Assembly (NCBI RefSeq): GCF_012927325.1
Contig: NZ_JABBGI010000020.1
Span: 1-64,000 of the forward strand
Length of the DNA: 64,000 nt
Source: Chryseobacterium antibioticum
Lineage (GTDB): Bacteria > Bacteroidota > Bacteroidia > Flavobacteriales > Weeksellaceae
Direction of reading: 5' to 3'
Shown here: positions 47,028-55,917 of the stretch, in pieces
How the letters are laid out: each line of letters opens with the position of its first letter
Position numbering within the stretch: position 1 is the first letter of the stretch
Program-made: the position numbers and the translations under genes
Notes under the pieces: model-generated
Database searches by the model: none
Told to the model about the DNA's origin: nothing
What the model saw: only the letters and a program-made list of their open reading frames with translations

Positions 47028-48137
47028 ATGAAATTAGGTTTATTATTATTGGCCGCACTGCCTATCACAGCTTACGCTCAGGACAGTACAACAGTAAACT
47101 CTTCAACTGAGTATCCTAATACCTTCTCTTCAGGTTCTGCTAATGTAAAACCATTCGACAATAAGTCCAGACGTTTCAACGACTGGTCTATTTCTGTTGG
47201 TGGAGGCGCAGCATTTATGGCTCATTCCGATCTTAGATCTTTTTATGACAAAAAGGTTAATTGGGGATATAGTGCCTATGTAAGTGTTGACAAGCAGATC
47301 ACGCATGCTTTTGGATTAAGCCTTATCTATCAGAGAGGTGAAACAAAACAGAAAGCAATGTTAGAAGGCGCAGTAGGTGCTGCGGCAGGGGTAGGTACAG
47401 CAACTACTAAATTTGATCAGGTTGCTTTAATGGGAGATGTTAACTTTTCCAATCTATTGAGAAGAGTTGATAACCACTCCCCTTATAGATGGGCTTTACA
47501 CGGTTATGCAGGAATTGGGTTCCAGGGTTATAATACTTCTCTGCATGACGCAAACGAATTCAGATGGAGTGACGCTCCAAAAAGAGTTCCTTTGTTTATC
47601 AAACAAAATCTCGACATTAACTCTCTATTTTATCAGTTTGGAGCAGGAGTGAAATACAAAGTATCAAAGCTTATCGACATCGAAGCGAGAACAATGTATA
47701 TTCTAAGTGGAGATGATGAATTTGACGGAGGCGGATGGGCTGGTCCAAACGACTACGATCCTGCAGCTTTCGGTTCAAAGTATAACATGATCAGCGATTC
47801 GAGATCTGATAATGCATGGACAGTTACTTTAGGAGTTTCTTTCAAACTAGGGAAAAATTTATCTCACTTAGCATGGCATGATCCTCTTCAGGAAGCATAC
47901 TACAGAACAAGCGTTTTAGAAAATGCATCTACAGATCTTGTTGTATGCGAAAAAGGAGACGCTGATAATGACGGTGTATGTGACGATTGGGACAGACAAC
48001 TAGATACTCCTGCAGGAGCAAGAGTAGATGGTGCTGGAGTCGCTTTAGATATGGATCTTGACGGAGTGATAGATTTATATGATAAGTGTGTAACGGTTCC
48101 CGGACCTGTTGAAAACAACGGATGCCCTACAAAATAG
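47028..48137 (+). CDS. OmpA-like barrel protein without the OmpA C-terminal domain
   Basis: A 369-residue protein with a signal peptide (KLGLLLLAALPITAYAQ), an eight-stranded-type beta barrel (about 60-300; for instance WGYSAYVSVDKQITHAFG) and a TSP3-like calcium-binding repeat (DADNDGVCDDWDRQLDTP). It stops at GENNGCPTK-like ending (VENNGCPTK), where its downstream paralogue continues into a peptidoglycan-binding OmpA domain. So this copy is an outer-membrane protein without a wall anchor, either truncated by a stop or a natural short form. It lies 21 bases after folK. Confidence 0.85.
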   Translation: MKLGLLLLAALPITAYAQDSTTVNSSTEYPNTFSSGSANVKPFDNKSRRFNDWSISVGGGAAFMAHSDLRSFYDKKVNWGYSAYVSVDKQITHAFGLSLIYQRGETKQKAMLEGAVGAAAGVGTATTKFDQVALMGDVNFSNLLRRVDNHSPYRWALHGYAGIGFQGYNTSLHDANEFRWSDAPKRVPLFIKQNLDINSLFYQFGAGVKYKVSKLIDIEARTMYILSGDDEFDGGGWAGPNDYDPAAFGSKYNMISDSRSDNAWTVTLGVSFKLGKNLSHLAWHDPLQEAYYRTSVLENASTDLVVCEKGDADNDGVCDDWDRQLDTPAGARVDGAGVALDMDLDGVIDLYDKCVTVPGPVENNGCPTK

Positions 48138-48138
48138 T

Positions 48139-48161
48139 AAACAGCGATAAAAACTGTTTTT
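48139..48161 (+). terminator. Weak hairpin between the two OmpA-type genes
   Basis: AAACAG (48139-48144) and CTGTTT (48154-48159) form a 6-base stem with a T run after it. It may partly end transcription of the first gene. Confidence 0.35.
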
Positions 48162-48203
48162 ATAAAAATAAAATCATTTAATTAACTAAATAAAAAATAC
48201 ACT

Positions 48204-49640
48204 ATGAAATTAAGTTTAGCAATTGTAGCATTAGCACTGGCAATTCCAGCCACAAGCTATGCACAAGACTCAACAGCAGTTTCAAATGGAGAATATCCAA
48301 ACACATTTTCTTCTGGTTCTGCCAATGTTTCCCCGTTTACCAATCAGTCAAAAAGATTCAACGACTGGTCTATTTCAGCTGGTGCAGGTGTACCGCTAGT
48401 TCAGTCAGGAGATTTGACTTCTATTAAGAATGGTAACGGTAAGAATCTTTTCGGATACTCTGCTTATGTAAGTATTGATAAAGCGATTACTCATGCATTC
48501 GGTTTAAAATTACAATATGACAGAGGTGAAACAAGACAAGGATGGTTCAATACTAAGGATACTGCTCCAGATGCAACAGCGGTAGGTGCAAGAACTCAGT
48601 ATGATGCAATCTCTTTATTAGGAGATATCAACTTCTCTAACTTATTGAGAAGAGTTGACAATCATTCTCCTTTCAGATGGGCACTTCACGGTTATGCAGG
48701 TATCGGTACGATTGCTTACAGAGCATATCAAAAAGATATTACCGGACAGAAAATGGTTACAGAAATTAAACCATTCAAGTTTGGATCTATGTTTATGCAG
48801 GCTGGTGCTGGTTTAAAATATAAAATTAACAGAAGAATTGACCTTGAAGGCCGATTGATGTATGTAGTAACCGGTGATGATGAATTCGACGGTGGAGGTG
48901 ACAAATACAGTGCTATCAACAAACGTGAAGAGCAGGTATCTGACAACTTCTTCAATGCTACTTTAGGTATTTCATTGAAACTTGGAAAGCATGAGTCGCA
49001 CTTAATGTGGCATGACCCACTTCAGGAAATCTATTACAAACTTGATGTTTTGGCTAACAAAAACCAGGATATTGAAGTATGTAAGAAAGGTGATGCTGAT
49101 AACGACGGAGTTTGTGACGATTGGGACAGACAGCTTGATACTCCTGCTGGTGCAAGAGTAGATGGTGCTGGTGTTGCTCTTGATACAGACCTTGACGGTG
49201 TAATCGACCTTTACGATAAGTGTGTGACTGTTCCTGGACCTGTTGAAAACAACGGATGTCCTACAACAACTACAGGACCTGTAGTAGAAACAGAAACTAA
49301 ACTTGAAGGAATTGAGTTTGATTTAAATTCTGACAGAATTTTACCTTCAAACACTCCAATCTTAAATAATGCTGTTTCATATATCAACTCTTCAAACGGT
49401 TCATATAATGTAATCGGAGCTACAGATACAAGAGCTTCTGATGCTTATAACCAAAAATTATCTGAAAGAAGAGCTAATAGCGTTAAAAGTTATTTAATCA
49501 AAAGCGGAGTAGAATCTTCTAAATTAAACGCAATCGGTAAAGGTGAAAAAGACCTTAAATATCCTGAGTGTGAGCCAGCTACTAAATGTCCTGAATGGAA
49601 AAACAGAGCAAACAGAAGAGTATACTTCGAAGCTAAATAA
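48204..49640 (+). CDS. OmpA family outer-membrane protein
   Basis: A 478-residue protein with a signal peptide (about residues 1-20, ending TSYAQ), a beta barrel (about 55-290), TSP3 repeats (KGDADNDGVCDDWDRQLD and DLDGVIDLYDKCVTVPGP) and a C-terminal OmpA domain (GIEFDLNSDRILP, NVIGATDTRASDAYNQKLSE, RRANSVKSYL, NRRVYFEAK) that binds peptidoglycan. It is a tandem paralogue of the preceding gene, near-identical in the TSP3 part. A strong terminator follows. Likely an abundant structural outer-membrane protein. Confidence 0.95.
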   Translation: MKLSLAIVALALAIPATSYAQDSTAVSNGEYPNTFSSGSANVSPFTNQSKRFNDWSISAGAGVPLVQSGDLTSIKNGNGKNLFGYSAYVSIDKAITHAFGLKLQYDRGETRQGWFNTKDTAPDATAVGARTQYDAISLLGDINFSNLLRRVDNHSPFRWALHGYAGIGTIAYRAYQKDITGQKMVTEIKPFKFGSMFMQAGAGLKYKINRRIDLEGRLMYVVTGDDEFDGGGDKYSAINKREEQVSDNFFNATLGISLKLGKHESHLMWHDPLQEIYYKLDVLANKNQDIEVCKKGDADNDGVCDDWDRQLDTPAGARVDGAGVALDTDLDGVIDLYDKCVTVPGPVENNGCPTTTTGPVVETETKLEGIEFDLNSDRILPSNTPILNNAVSYINSSNGSYNVIGATDTRASDAYNQKLSERRANSVKSYLIKSGVESSKLNAIGKGEKDLKYPECEPATKCPEWKNRANRRVYFEAK

Positions 49641-49662
49641 TACAATTAGCAGTAAATATATT

Positions 49663-49689
49663 AAAGCCGTGCCTTGCACGGCTTTTTTT
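49663..49689 (+). terminator. Terminator of the OmpA gene
   Basis: AAAGCCGTGC (49663-49672) pairs with GCACGGCTTT (49676-49685), 3-base loop, then a T run. Confidence 0.9.
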
Positions 49690-49717
49690 GTTGTAATACT
49701 TTTATTACTTTTACCCT

Positions 49718-51625
49718 ATGATTTCTCAGCAGGATTTCCAAAAGTTAAAATATGATACCCTAAAGTTTTTTTGGGGCTATGATAGTTTCAGAGATTCTCA
49801 GGAAGAGATCATTAACGCAGTTATCAATGAAAGTGACAGCCTCGTCCTGTTACCTACGGGTGCCGGAAAATCACTCTGCTACCAACTACCAGCCTTATTA
49901 AAAGAAGGCACCTGTCTGGTTATTTCTCCCCTGCTAGCCCTGATGAAAGATCAGGTAAGCCAGCTTAAGCATCGCGGTATCGAAGCAGACTATCTATCCT
50001 CCGAATTGGATGAATATGATGCTGAAGCAGTCTATGACCGTTGTAAGGACGGACTTACCAAACTCTTGTATGTGTCACCGGAAAGATTGACTAACAGACA
50101 GTTTTTGCAGAATATTGAAGAAATTCAACTGTCTTTTATTGCCGTAGATGAAGCTCACTGTATTTCAGAATGGGGACAGGATTTCCGCCCTAGTTATCAG
50201 AACATCAAAGAATTTAGAAAAAATAATCCCAAGATTCCCTGTCTGGCTTTAACGGCCACTGCCACTCCTAAAGTACTGGAAGAAATAAAAAACAAACTGG
50301 AACTTAAAAAACCTTTTGTTTTCCAGAAGAGCTTTAAAAGAGAGAATATCAGAATCTTTATGGATGAAGTTTCAGATAAGTTTCAACGTGTTTTTGATAT
50401 TTTAAAACACAACAATGACTCAGGAATTGTCTACGTAAGAACCAGAAAAGATGCAGAAATGCTGGCAGAATTTCTTAAAAAAAATCAGGTAAAAAATGTA
50501 GATTATTTTCATGCCGGTTTAACGACAAAAGAGAAAAATACACGGCAAAATATGTGGAATCAAAGTGACAATCATGTCCTTATTTCCACCAATGCTTTCG
50601 GGATGGGAATAGACAAGGACAATGTCAGATTTGTCATCCACTACTCTCCTGCACCATCATTAGAGAATTATTACCAGGAAATCGGAAGAGCAGGAAGGGA
50701 CGGAAAAGACAGTTTTGCATTTCTTCTCTGGAATAAACAGGAACTTATTAATTTTGATGAGATCTTAAAAAACCAAACACCCAACAAAGCAGAGTTTTTA
50801 AAGATTATCACCTATCTCTATTCTATTTTTCAGGTGGCTGAATATGAATTGCCGGAAAAAGTATTCCAGCTTAATACTCAGGGCATACAAAACTTCACAA
50901 GATTGTCGAAAGCTAAGATCAGTAATGTTCTCAATTTTCTTCACAATCAGGAAATCATCTTTCATAACGACAACAAAAGCCTGTCTTCACTGGAGCTTCT
51001 TTTCAATGCTGATGAAATAGACCAGCTTCCACGAAAAGACGCTTATTTTATAGAGCTTCTACTTCGTACGGTATCAGGAATCACTACACACAAAGTAATG
51101 TTCAGTGAGCAGCAGGTAAGTAATAAAATCGGTGTAAGCGTTCCGCTGATCAAAGAACGACTGAAGGAACTTCAGCAGAAAAATTATCTGGAATATGTAG
51201 ACGGTGCCCTTTCGAGCATTAAATTTCTAAAACCGCGTGATGAAAGAGTAACCCATTCAGCCTATTGGAAACTTTTTGAGCATATCCAAAAAAATAAGAT
51301 TCAGAAATGGGAGGAGATCAAGTTTTTTATAGAAAATAATGATTACTGTAAAATGAAACTTATTCTCGCCTACTTTGGTGAAAAGAATACGAAGAACTGT
51401 GGACAGTGTTCAGTCTGCGAAAAGAATAAACAGTCGATTTTCGGAAAAAATATTTCTCAGCAAATCATTAATCTATTGGCTAAAAAACCTTCAACCATTG
51501 AAGATCTTTCGGTACAGCTCAACTATCATTCTAAAAACAACATTTTAGAAAACCTGATCTTCCTTTTAGATGCCGGAAAAATAAAAATGCTGAATTTCAG
51601 AACGTATGCGCTGAGTAATGAATAA
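49718..51625 (+). CDS. recQ: ATP-dependent DNA helicase RecQ
   Basis: A 635-residue 3'-5' helicase for recombination and fork repair. Motif I is LLPTGAGKSLCYQLPA (Lys51), motif II DEAHCISEWGQDFR, then LALTATATP, and motif VI QEIGRAGRDG. The RecQ-Ct zinc-binding region has CGQCSVCEKN preceded by a separate Cys (CKMKLI). A winged-helix part follows; no clear HRDC domain is seen at the C-terminus. It follows the OmpA terminator and precedes a repeat stretch. Confidence 0.96.
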   Translation: MISQQDFQKLKYDTLKFFWGYDSFRDSQEEIINAVINESDSLVLLPTGAGKSLCYQLPALLKEGTCLVISPLLALMKDQVSQLKHRGIEADYLSSELDEYDAEAVYDRCKDGLTKLLYVSPERLTNRQFLQNIEEIQLSFIAVDEAHCISEWGQDFRPSYQNIKEFRKNNPKIPCLALTATATPKVLEEIKNKLELKKPFVFQKSFKRENIRIFMDEVSDKFQRVFDILKHNNDSGIVYVRTRKDAEMLAEFLKKNQVKNVDYFHAGLTTKEKNTRQNMWNQSDNHVLISTNAFGMGIDKDNVRFVIHYSPAPSLENYYQEIGRAGRDGKDSFAFLLWNKQELINFDEILKNQTPNKAEFLKIITYLYSIFQVAEYELPEKVFQLNTQGIQNFTRLSKAKISNVLNFLHNQEIIFHNDNKSLSSLELLFNADEIDQLPRKDAYFIELLLRTVSGITTHKVMFSEQQVSNKIGVSVPLIKERLKELQQKNYLEYVDGALSSIKFLKPRDERVTHSAYWKLFEHIQKNKIQKWEEIKFFIENNDYCKMKLILAYFGEKNTKNCGQCSVCEKNKQSIFGKNISQQIINLLAKKPSTIEDLSVQLNYHSKNNILENLIFLLDAGKIKMLNFRTYALSNE

Positions 51626-51870
51626 TCGTGAATAGTGAAATTTTGCTTCGCAAGTGAATGGTGAATGATAGAATCTAGATTTCAGACACGGGATAGGAGA
51701 CTTTTCTAGGTTACAGACTCAAGAGAGAGCCAGGAAATAAGATTTTAGATACCCAATTTCAAATAAATACTTTTACGGTAAATTTAGCAACTAATAACGA
51801 GCAACAAGCAACTATCCCCACTCCCATCCACCCTAAAACTCTACAGCCCTAATACTCTCCAACTCCCAAA
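51626..51870. repeat. Composite intergenic repeat, copy B
   Basis: Contains TTTTGCTTCGCAAGTGAATGG at the start (51641-51661), AGATTTCAGACA-type words, CAACTAATAACGAGCAACAA near 51790, and an ACTCTACAGCC/TACTCTCCAACTCCC pattern at the end. The same set of words occurs, in the same or opposite orientation, at the other copies. Noncoding. Confidence 0.7.
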
Positions 51871-51876
51871 AACCCT

Positions 51877-51884
51877 TATCTTTG
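51877..51884 (+). promoter_or_regulatory. -7 box directly before fmt
   Basis: TATCTTTG is followed by only four bases and then the fmt ATG (51889). The predicted transcription start coincides with the start codon, suggesting a leaderless message. Confidence 0.55.
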
Positions 51885-51888
51885 TCCT

Positions 51889-52833
51889 ATGAAATCATTG
51901 AAAGTCGTTTTTTTAGGAACTCCGGAGTTTGCAAAGACTTCTTTGGAGGCTATCCATCAGTCAAAGCATGAAGTAGTAGGTGTTGTAACGGTAGCTGATA
52001 AAGCTAGTGGTCGCGGACAAAAGATCAGTCAGTCTCCTGTAAAAGTGTATGCTTCAGACAATCATATTCCTGTTTTTCAGCCGGAAAAATTGAGAAACCC
52101 TGAATTTTTAGAAGAACTGAGAAAGCTGGATGCTGATGTTTTTATAGTGGTCGCTTTCAGAATGATGCCAAAGGTTCTTTTTGAAATGCCTAAACTGGGA
52201 ACTTTCAATCTTCATGCTTCTCTTCTTCCTGATTACAGAGGCGCAGCACCAATCAATTATGCCGTAATTAATGGAGAAGAAAAAACCGGAGCTACCACAT
52301 TCTTTATCAATGAAAAAATTGATGAAGGGAATATCCTTCTTCAGGAAGAGCTGGAAATTTTACCGGATGAAAATGCAGGAAGCCTTCACGACAGATTGAT
52401 GGAAATGGGTTCAAAACTGGTAGTAAAAACACTTGATGGCCTTGCAGAAAATGCTATTGTAGAAAAGCCTCAACCTCATGTGGAGCATCCTAAAAATGCT
52501 TATAAAATATTTAAGGAAGACACCAGAATCAACTGGAAGGCTCCTTCAAAAACAGTTCATCAGTTCATTCTTGGCATGTCACCTTATCCGGCTGCTTTCA
52601 CCACTATAAAAATTGGAGAAGAAGAAAAAGGATTAAAAATATTCGCTGGAAAATTCGAAATTTCAGATCATGGAAAACCTTCCGGAACTTTGGATATTTC
52701 TAAAAATGAATTTAAAATCTATACAGAAGACGGCGTTTATTTCCCACAGGAACTTCAGCTTGAAGGCAAAAAAAGAATGACTGTGAAAGATTTTCTGAAC
52801 GGGTTTAGAAATTTTGACGAAATAAGCTTGTAG
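51889..52833 (+). CDS. fmt: Methionyl-tRNA formyltransferase
   Basis: A 314-residue enzyme that formylates initiator Met-tRNA using 10-formyl-THF. KVVFLGTPEFAKTSLEAI begins the formyltransferase domain; LHASLLPDYRGAAPINYAV carries the catalytic His and the substrate-binding loop, and GATTFFINEKIDEGNILLQ follows. The C-terminal OB-like domain (about 210-310) is present. It is flanked by composite repeats on both sides, and its promoter abuts the start codon. Confidence 0.97.
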   Translation: MKSLKVVFLGTPEFAKTSLEAIHQSKHEVVGVVTVADKASGRGQKISQSPVKVYASDNHIPVFQPEKLRNPEFLEELRKLDADVFIVVAFRMMPKVLFEMPKLGTFNLHASLLPDYRGAAPINYAVINGEEKTGATTFFINEKIDEGNILLQEELEILPDENAGSLHDRLMEMGSKLVVKTLDGLAENAIVEKPQPHVEHPKNAYKIFKEDTRINWKAPSKTVHQFILGMSPYPAAFTTIKIGEEEKGLKIFAGKFEISDHGKPSGTLDISKNEFKIYTEDGVYFPQELQLEGKKRMTVKDFLNGFRNFDEISL

Positions 52834-53060
52834 TTGATGGGTTTCGGGTTTGGGAGTTTGGGAGTTTAAGGGTAAGAGAGTTTTAGAGTATATGAGTGGA
52901 GTTGCTGGTTGACAGTTGCTGGTTCCGAGACTCAATATAAAAAAGTCTAATATCTCTGACCTGAAATCCGATGTCTGAAATCTGGCATCTTAATTCTCGG
53001 TTATCATATCCTGATTCTCCCATTCACCATTCACTTGCGAAGCAAAATTCATCATTGACT
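52834..53060. repeat. Composite intergenic repeat, copy C (opposite orientation)
   Basis: Starts with GGGTTTGGGAGTTTGGGAGT and GAGTTTTAGAG words, then GTTGCTGGTTGACAGTTGCTG (52897-52917), GATGTCTGAAATCTGGCATCT, and ends CATTCACTTGCGAAGCAAAA. This is the inverted order of copy B. It sits after fmt, before the ribB terminator. Confidence 0.7.
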
Positions 53061-53089
53061 TATTAAAAGCTCTGTCACAGTTTAAAAAT

Positions 53090-53122
53090 AAAAAAGGTTT
53101 AGAAAAATTCTAAACCTTTTAT
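53090..53122. terminator. Terminator after ribB
   Basis: AAAAGGTTTAGAA (53092-53104) and TTCTAAACCTTTT (53108-53120) form a perfect 13-base stem with a 3-base loop, 62 bases beyond the ribB stop; usable in both directions. Confidence 0.85.
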
Positions 53123-53181
53123 CTTGAAATTATTTATAAAATGATCATGTTAATTAACAATTGATCATTCACAATTCACAT

Positions 53182-54303
53182 TTAAAGCTGAACCAGCTCG
53201 GTCACCTCTACATCATATCCTCCAACCTGAGGCTTGATATTAGGGTTCTGCGTGATCACCTTGAATTTATTGATTCCCAGATTCTTCAGGATCTGTGTTC
53301 CGATACCGTAATCTCTGTAATTGTATGCCAATGTAGGATGCTGCTCCTGCCCGTCCTGATAATTCAGAAACTGCTGAAGTTTTCTCAGTGTATTCTCAGA
53401 ATTTGAAACGTTATTGATGAAAATAACGGCTCCTTTCCCTGCTTCATTCACCATATGGGTTACTTTTTCCAATAAAGGTTTTTCACCGTTGTTAAGTCTT
53501 GTCAATACATCAAAATAAGAATCTGAAGACTGAACTCTTACCAAAACAGGTTCATCAACTGTCCATGCTCCTTTCGTTAATGCAAAATGGATCTGGTCGT
53601 TAGATGTTTCTCTGAAAGCATAAAAATCAAACTCACCATAGGCTGTTTTTACTTTTCTTTCTTCCAGTCTTTCGATAAGGTTTCCTTTTTTAAGCTGATA
53701 ATGAATCAGATCTTCAATAGAAACAATCTTCATATCATGCTTTTGAGCGAAAACGTGAAGCTCAGGCAAACGTGACATAGTCCCGTCATCATTCATTATT
53801 TCACAGATCACACCTCCTTCTTTTAAACCAGCTAACTGAGTAAGATCAATGGCAGCTTCCGTATGTCCAGCTCTTTTTAAAACGCCTCCTTTTCTTGCAC
53901 GAAGCGGGAAAATATGTCCGGGTCTCATGAAATCTGTAGGTTTGGATTTTTCATCCATCAAAGCTAAAATTGTTTTTGCTCTGTCACCGGCGGAAATACC
54001 TGTAGAAGTTCCGTTTCCAAGAAGGTCAACAGAAACGGTAAAAGCGGTCTCCTTAGGATCACTGCTTCTGCTTACCATTACTTCAAGACCAAGCTCGTCA
54101 CATCTTTTTTCAGGAAGCGGCATACATATAAGTCCTCTTCCGTGGAGTGCCATAAAATTGATAATTTCTGGCGTTGTCAATTCTGCAGCGCAAAGAAAAT
54201 CTCCTTCATTTTCTCTGTCTTCATCATCTACTACTATGATTATTTTACCATTTTTAAGGTCTTCAATAGCCTCTGGAATAGTATTTAATTTAATATCAGA
54301 CAT
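53182..54303 (-). CDS. ribB: DHBP synthase RibB fused to a degenerate RibA-like domain
   Basis: A 373-residue two-domain protein. Residues 1-205 are 3,4-dihydroxy-2-butanone-4-phosphate synthase of riboflavin synthesis, with VDDEDRENEGDFLCAAE, GRGLICMPL and DLTQLAGLKEGGVICEIMN (catalytic acidic residues and His). Residues about 210-373 resemble GTP cyclohydrolase II in layout (YGEFDFYAFR, NYRDYGIGTQILKNLGI, NPNIKPQ) but the zinc ligands of the CxxDxxxSxxCDC segment are missing; the aligned part is VRVQSSDSYFDVLTRLNN. So only the RibB reaction is expected; a separate RibA should exist elsewhere. Confidence 0.9.
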   Translation of the reverse strand: MSDIKLNTIPEAIEDLKNGKIIIVVDDEDRENEGDFLCAAELTTPEIINFMALHGRGLICMPLPEKRCDELGLEVMVSRSSDPKETAFTVSVDLLGNGTSTGISAGDRAKTILALMDEKSKPTDFMRPGHIFPLRARKGGVLKRAGHTEAAIDLTQLAGLKEGGVICEIMNDDGTMSRLPELHVFAQKHDMKIVSIEDLIHYQLKKGNLIERLEERKVKTAYGEFDFYAFRETSNDQIHFALTKGAWTVDEPVLVRVQSSDSYFDVLTRLNNGEKPLLEKVTHMVNEAGKGAVIFINNVSNSENTLRKLQQFLNYQDGQEQHPTLAYNYRDYGIGTQILKNLGINKFKVITQNPNIKPQVGGYDVEVTELVQL

Positions 54304-54321
54304 GTTTACTTTTTATTTGTG

Positions 54322-54353
54322 CAAAGATACTTATAAAAATAAGCATCTGCCAA
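54322..54353 (-). promoter_or_regulatory. ribB promoter
   Basis: On the minus strand TTG (54353-54351), a 21-base spacer and TATCTTTG (54329-54322) match the full consensus, 18 bases before the ATG at 54303. The 5' leader is too short to hold an FMN riboswitch. Confidence 0.7.
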
Positions 54354-54370
54354 TTAATATAGAGGGTTTG

Positions 54371-55375
54371 TTAGGCTTTGGATAAAGAGTTTGCTGCCTC
54401 TCTGAAAATTTCATAAGATCTCAGTCTTTTCTGATGATCGTAGATATGTGAATTGATAATTAATTCATCTACATTGAATTTTCCCTGAAAATCTTTCATC
54501 TTTTCTTCAATTTCTGCCTGATCTCCTATAAACGTATATCTTAGTTTCTGAAGCACCATGGATTTTTCCATGGGAGACCAGATATCATCCATATCATCTA
54601 CCGGTGGTGCAAAAGGTTTACGGTCATTCCTTACAATATTGATGAATGCCTGGAACAAAGTAGTGGAAATTTTGTGAGCCTCTTCTGAAGTTTCTGCTGC
54701 CACACCATTAACACAGGCCATGATATAAGGTTGCTCCAACTGTTTTGAAGGCTGAAAATGTTCTCTGTAAATTTTAAACGCCATTTCCATCTGCTCGGGA
54801 GCAAAATGTCCTGCAAAAGCATAGGGAAGCCCAAGTTCTGCAGCCAGCCATGCACTGTCTGTACTGGATCCCAGCATATACAGTGGAATATCCAGACCTT
54901 CACCCGGAATCGCACGGACCAAAGCATCAGAATTTTCTTTTGAAAAATACGTCTGCAGTTCTAAGATCTGTCTTGGAAACTGTTGGTTGATGATCGCAGG
55001 ATTTCTTCCCAGGGCCTGAGCGGTAAGACCATCAGTTCCGGGAGCTCTTCCCAGACCAAGATCTATTCTCCCCGGAAAAAGAGATTCCAGGGTTCCGAAC
55101 TGTTCGGCGATGATAAGAGAACTGTGGTTGGGAAGCATAATTCCTCCTGATCCCACTCTTATTGTTTTCGTTCCGTTGGCAATAAAGCCGATCAGAACAG
55201 AGGTCGCAGAACTGGCAATGCTTTCCATATTGTGATGCTCGGCAAGCCAGAATCTTTTATAATTTAAATTTTCAGTATGGTTTGCTAAAGATAAACTGTC
55301 CTGAAAGGTATCGTGAATGCTTTTCCCTTGCTTTACGGGAGCAAGATCCAGCACCGATATTTCAAAATTTTTCAT
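54371..55375 (-). CDS. LLM-class flavin-dependent oxidoreductase
   Basis: A 334-residue luciferase-like monooxygenase family protein. Landmarks: LAPVKQGKSIHDTFQDSLSL, RFWLAEHHNMESIASSATSV, IRVGSGGIMLPNHSSLIIAEQ and GRIDLGLGRAPGTDGLT, all typical of the YhbW-like subgroup. Needs reduced FMN from a partner reductase; substrate unknown. Soluble, no signal peptide. A minus-strand box TAAATTTG (55455-55462) lies 80 bases upstream. Confidence 0.92.
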   Translation of the reverse strand: MKNFEISVLDLAPVKQGKSIHDTFQDSLSLANHTENLNYKRFWLAEHHNMESIASSATSVLIGFIANGTKTIRVGSGGIMLPNHSSLIIAEQFGTLESLFPGRIDLGLGRAPGTDGLTAQALGRNPAIINQQFPRQILELQTYFSKENSDALVRAIPGEGLDIPLYMLGSSTDSAWLAAELGLPYAFAGHFAPEQMEMAFKIYREHFQPSKQLEQPYIMACVNGVAAETSEEAHKISTTLFQAFINIVRNDRKPFAPPVDDMDDIWSPMEKSMVLQKLRYTFIGDQAEIEEKMKDFQGKFNVDELIINSHIYDHQKRLRSYEIFREAANSLSKA

Positions 55376-55917
55376 ATCGAGATGTTTATTTTAAAGGTGA
55401 CATAGAATCTCCTTTCAATTTCATTATTTTAAATTTTAGGTTCTAAAAACCAAACAAATTTAAACCAATAAAATTGCATTAGTTACTTTTTGTAATTGAT
55501 AAGTCTGATCGCCTAGTTCAGGCAAAAACTATTGAAAAATTTTAAATCTTAATTATATCTTTCGTAAATGAATTTCAGGAAATAGGATAAGGAAAAAAAA
55601 TTACTGCTGTAGTATCTGTTGCATTCTTTTCGGATGAATTCTTATATACCTAAGACAGATTATTGGTGTAAAAAAATTGAAAAATCTCCACTATCTTCTA
55701 TTTTTCATACGCCTCCATTATCTTTCGTGCAACTGGACAATAAAACCAAAACAAGTTCACCTCAATTTCCATAGCTTTCCTTTAAAATATTAAAGCAAAG
55801 CTTATTAATTATTAAAAAAAATATTTTAACATTAATAATTCATTAATAAGTGAAATAAAATACTATATTCGTATATAAAAAATAGACTAAATTTTAACAC
55901 CAATAAAAAATATTATC
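55376..55917. other. Long AT-rich intergenic spacer
   Basis: About 540 bases between divergent genes. It holds the possible LLM-gene box (55455-55462, minus) and a weak plus-strand box TATATTCG (55864-55871) before the astacin gene. The remainder is AT-rich with no open frame, stable hairpin or RNA family I can defend. Confidence 0.45.
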
